Assembly: GCA_027620575.1 (NCBI GenBank)
Contig: JAQCDT010000004.1
Location: forward strand, 1 to 23,473
DNA: 23,473 nt
From: Verrucomicrobiota bacterium
Lineage (GTDB): Bacteria > Verrucomicrobiota > Verrucomicrobiia > Opitutales > Coraliomargaritaceae
Direction: 5' to 3'
The position numbers and the translations under genes were made by a program. The notes under the pieces are model-generated. The model made no database searches. It had not been told where the DNA came from and saw only the letters and a program-made list of their open reading frames with translations. Shown here piece after piece: positions 23,437 through 23,473 of this stretch; position 1 is the first letter of the stretch, and every line of letters starts with the position of its first letter.

Positions 23437-23473
23437 CACTTGCATTGAATACCAAGTGAATCGTTCGTTCACT
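23437..23473. repeat. two overlapping inverted repeats upstream of the debranching gene
   Basis: CACTTG (23437-23442) pairs with CAAGTG (23453-23458), and AGTGAA (23455-23460) pairs with TTCACT (23468-23473). The two 6-bp dyads share AGTG and lie about 26-62 nt upstream of ATG 23411, where an operator would be expected. The window ends here, so the context is incomplete and chance is possible. Confidence 0.3.

Overview
The window is 23.5 kb of a chromosome of moderate-to-low GC content. It reads as ordinary core genome carrying a type II secretion (T2SS) gene block. It contains no insertion sequence, integrase, CRISPR array or phage gene. The gene set fits a Gram-negative, heterotrophic bacterium that stores glycogen: RF2 with a programmed frameshift, glycogen phosphorylase, a pullulanase-type debranching enzyme, T2SS pseudopilins and secretin, and MnmA/ThiL/TsaE. 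The weak Shine-Dalgarno signals and the gene mix suggest Verrucomicrobiota, perhaps Opitutae, but no rRNA or marker phylogeny is available here, so this placement is an inference.

Layout. (1) 1-370 has no convincing gene and holds a terminator-like hairpin at 206-255. (2) 371-5581, + strand: prfB (RF2, +1 frameshift at 446-451), an ATP-grasp-like protein of unknown role, and glgP. (3) 5627-6201: a small hypothetical gene on the - strand, then on the + strand a tiny basic ORF (5879-5941), a very strong terminator (5996-6031) and tRNA-Cys (6128-6201). (4) 6400-9759, + strand: a very large CPBP-type intramembrane protease with a duplicated extracytoplasmic segment. An in-frame TAG at 8764-8766 cuts it in two, and the reading frame continues unbroken on the other side. 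(5) 9774-23411: thirteen genes, all on the - strand and tightly packed, in transcription order: debranching enzyme, mnmA, exodeoxyribonuclease III, thiL, tsaE, gspG, gspH, gspI, gspJ, gspK, gspL, gspM, gspD and a GspC/PilP-like gene.

How they work together. glgP and the GH13 debranching enzyme, on opposite strands, would together degrade glycogen. The Gsp genes supply the pseudopilus (G, H, I, J, K), the inner-membrane platform linkers (L, M), the outer-membrane secretin (D) and a possible periplasmic connector. The ATPase GspE, the membrane protein GspF and the prepilin peptidase are not in the window and must be encoded elsewhere. The T2SS block is joined without an obvious break to housekeeping genes for tRNA modification (mnmA, tsaE), DNA repair (xth) and thiamine diphosphate synthesis (thiL).

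The points most worth a second look are the in-frame amber codon in the protease gene, the orphan mini-ORF with its own terminator and a perfect DnaA box at its start, the Ala(-1) prepilin site of GspH, and the Asn-rich linkers in GspD and GspJ. I do not see a clearly new multi-gene system.
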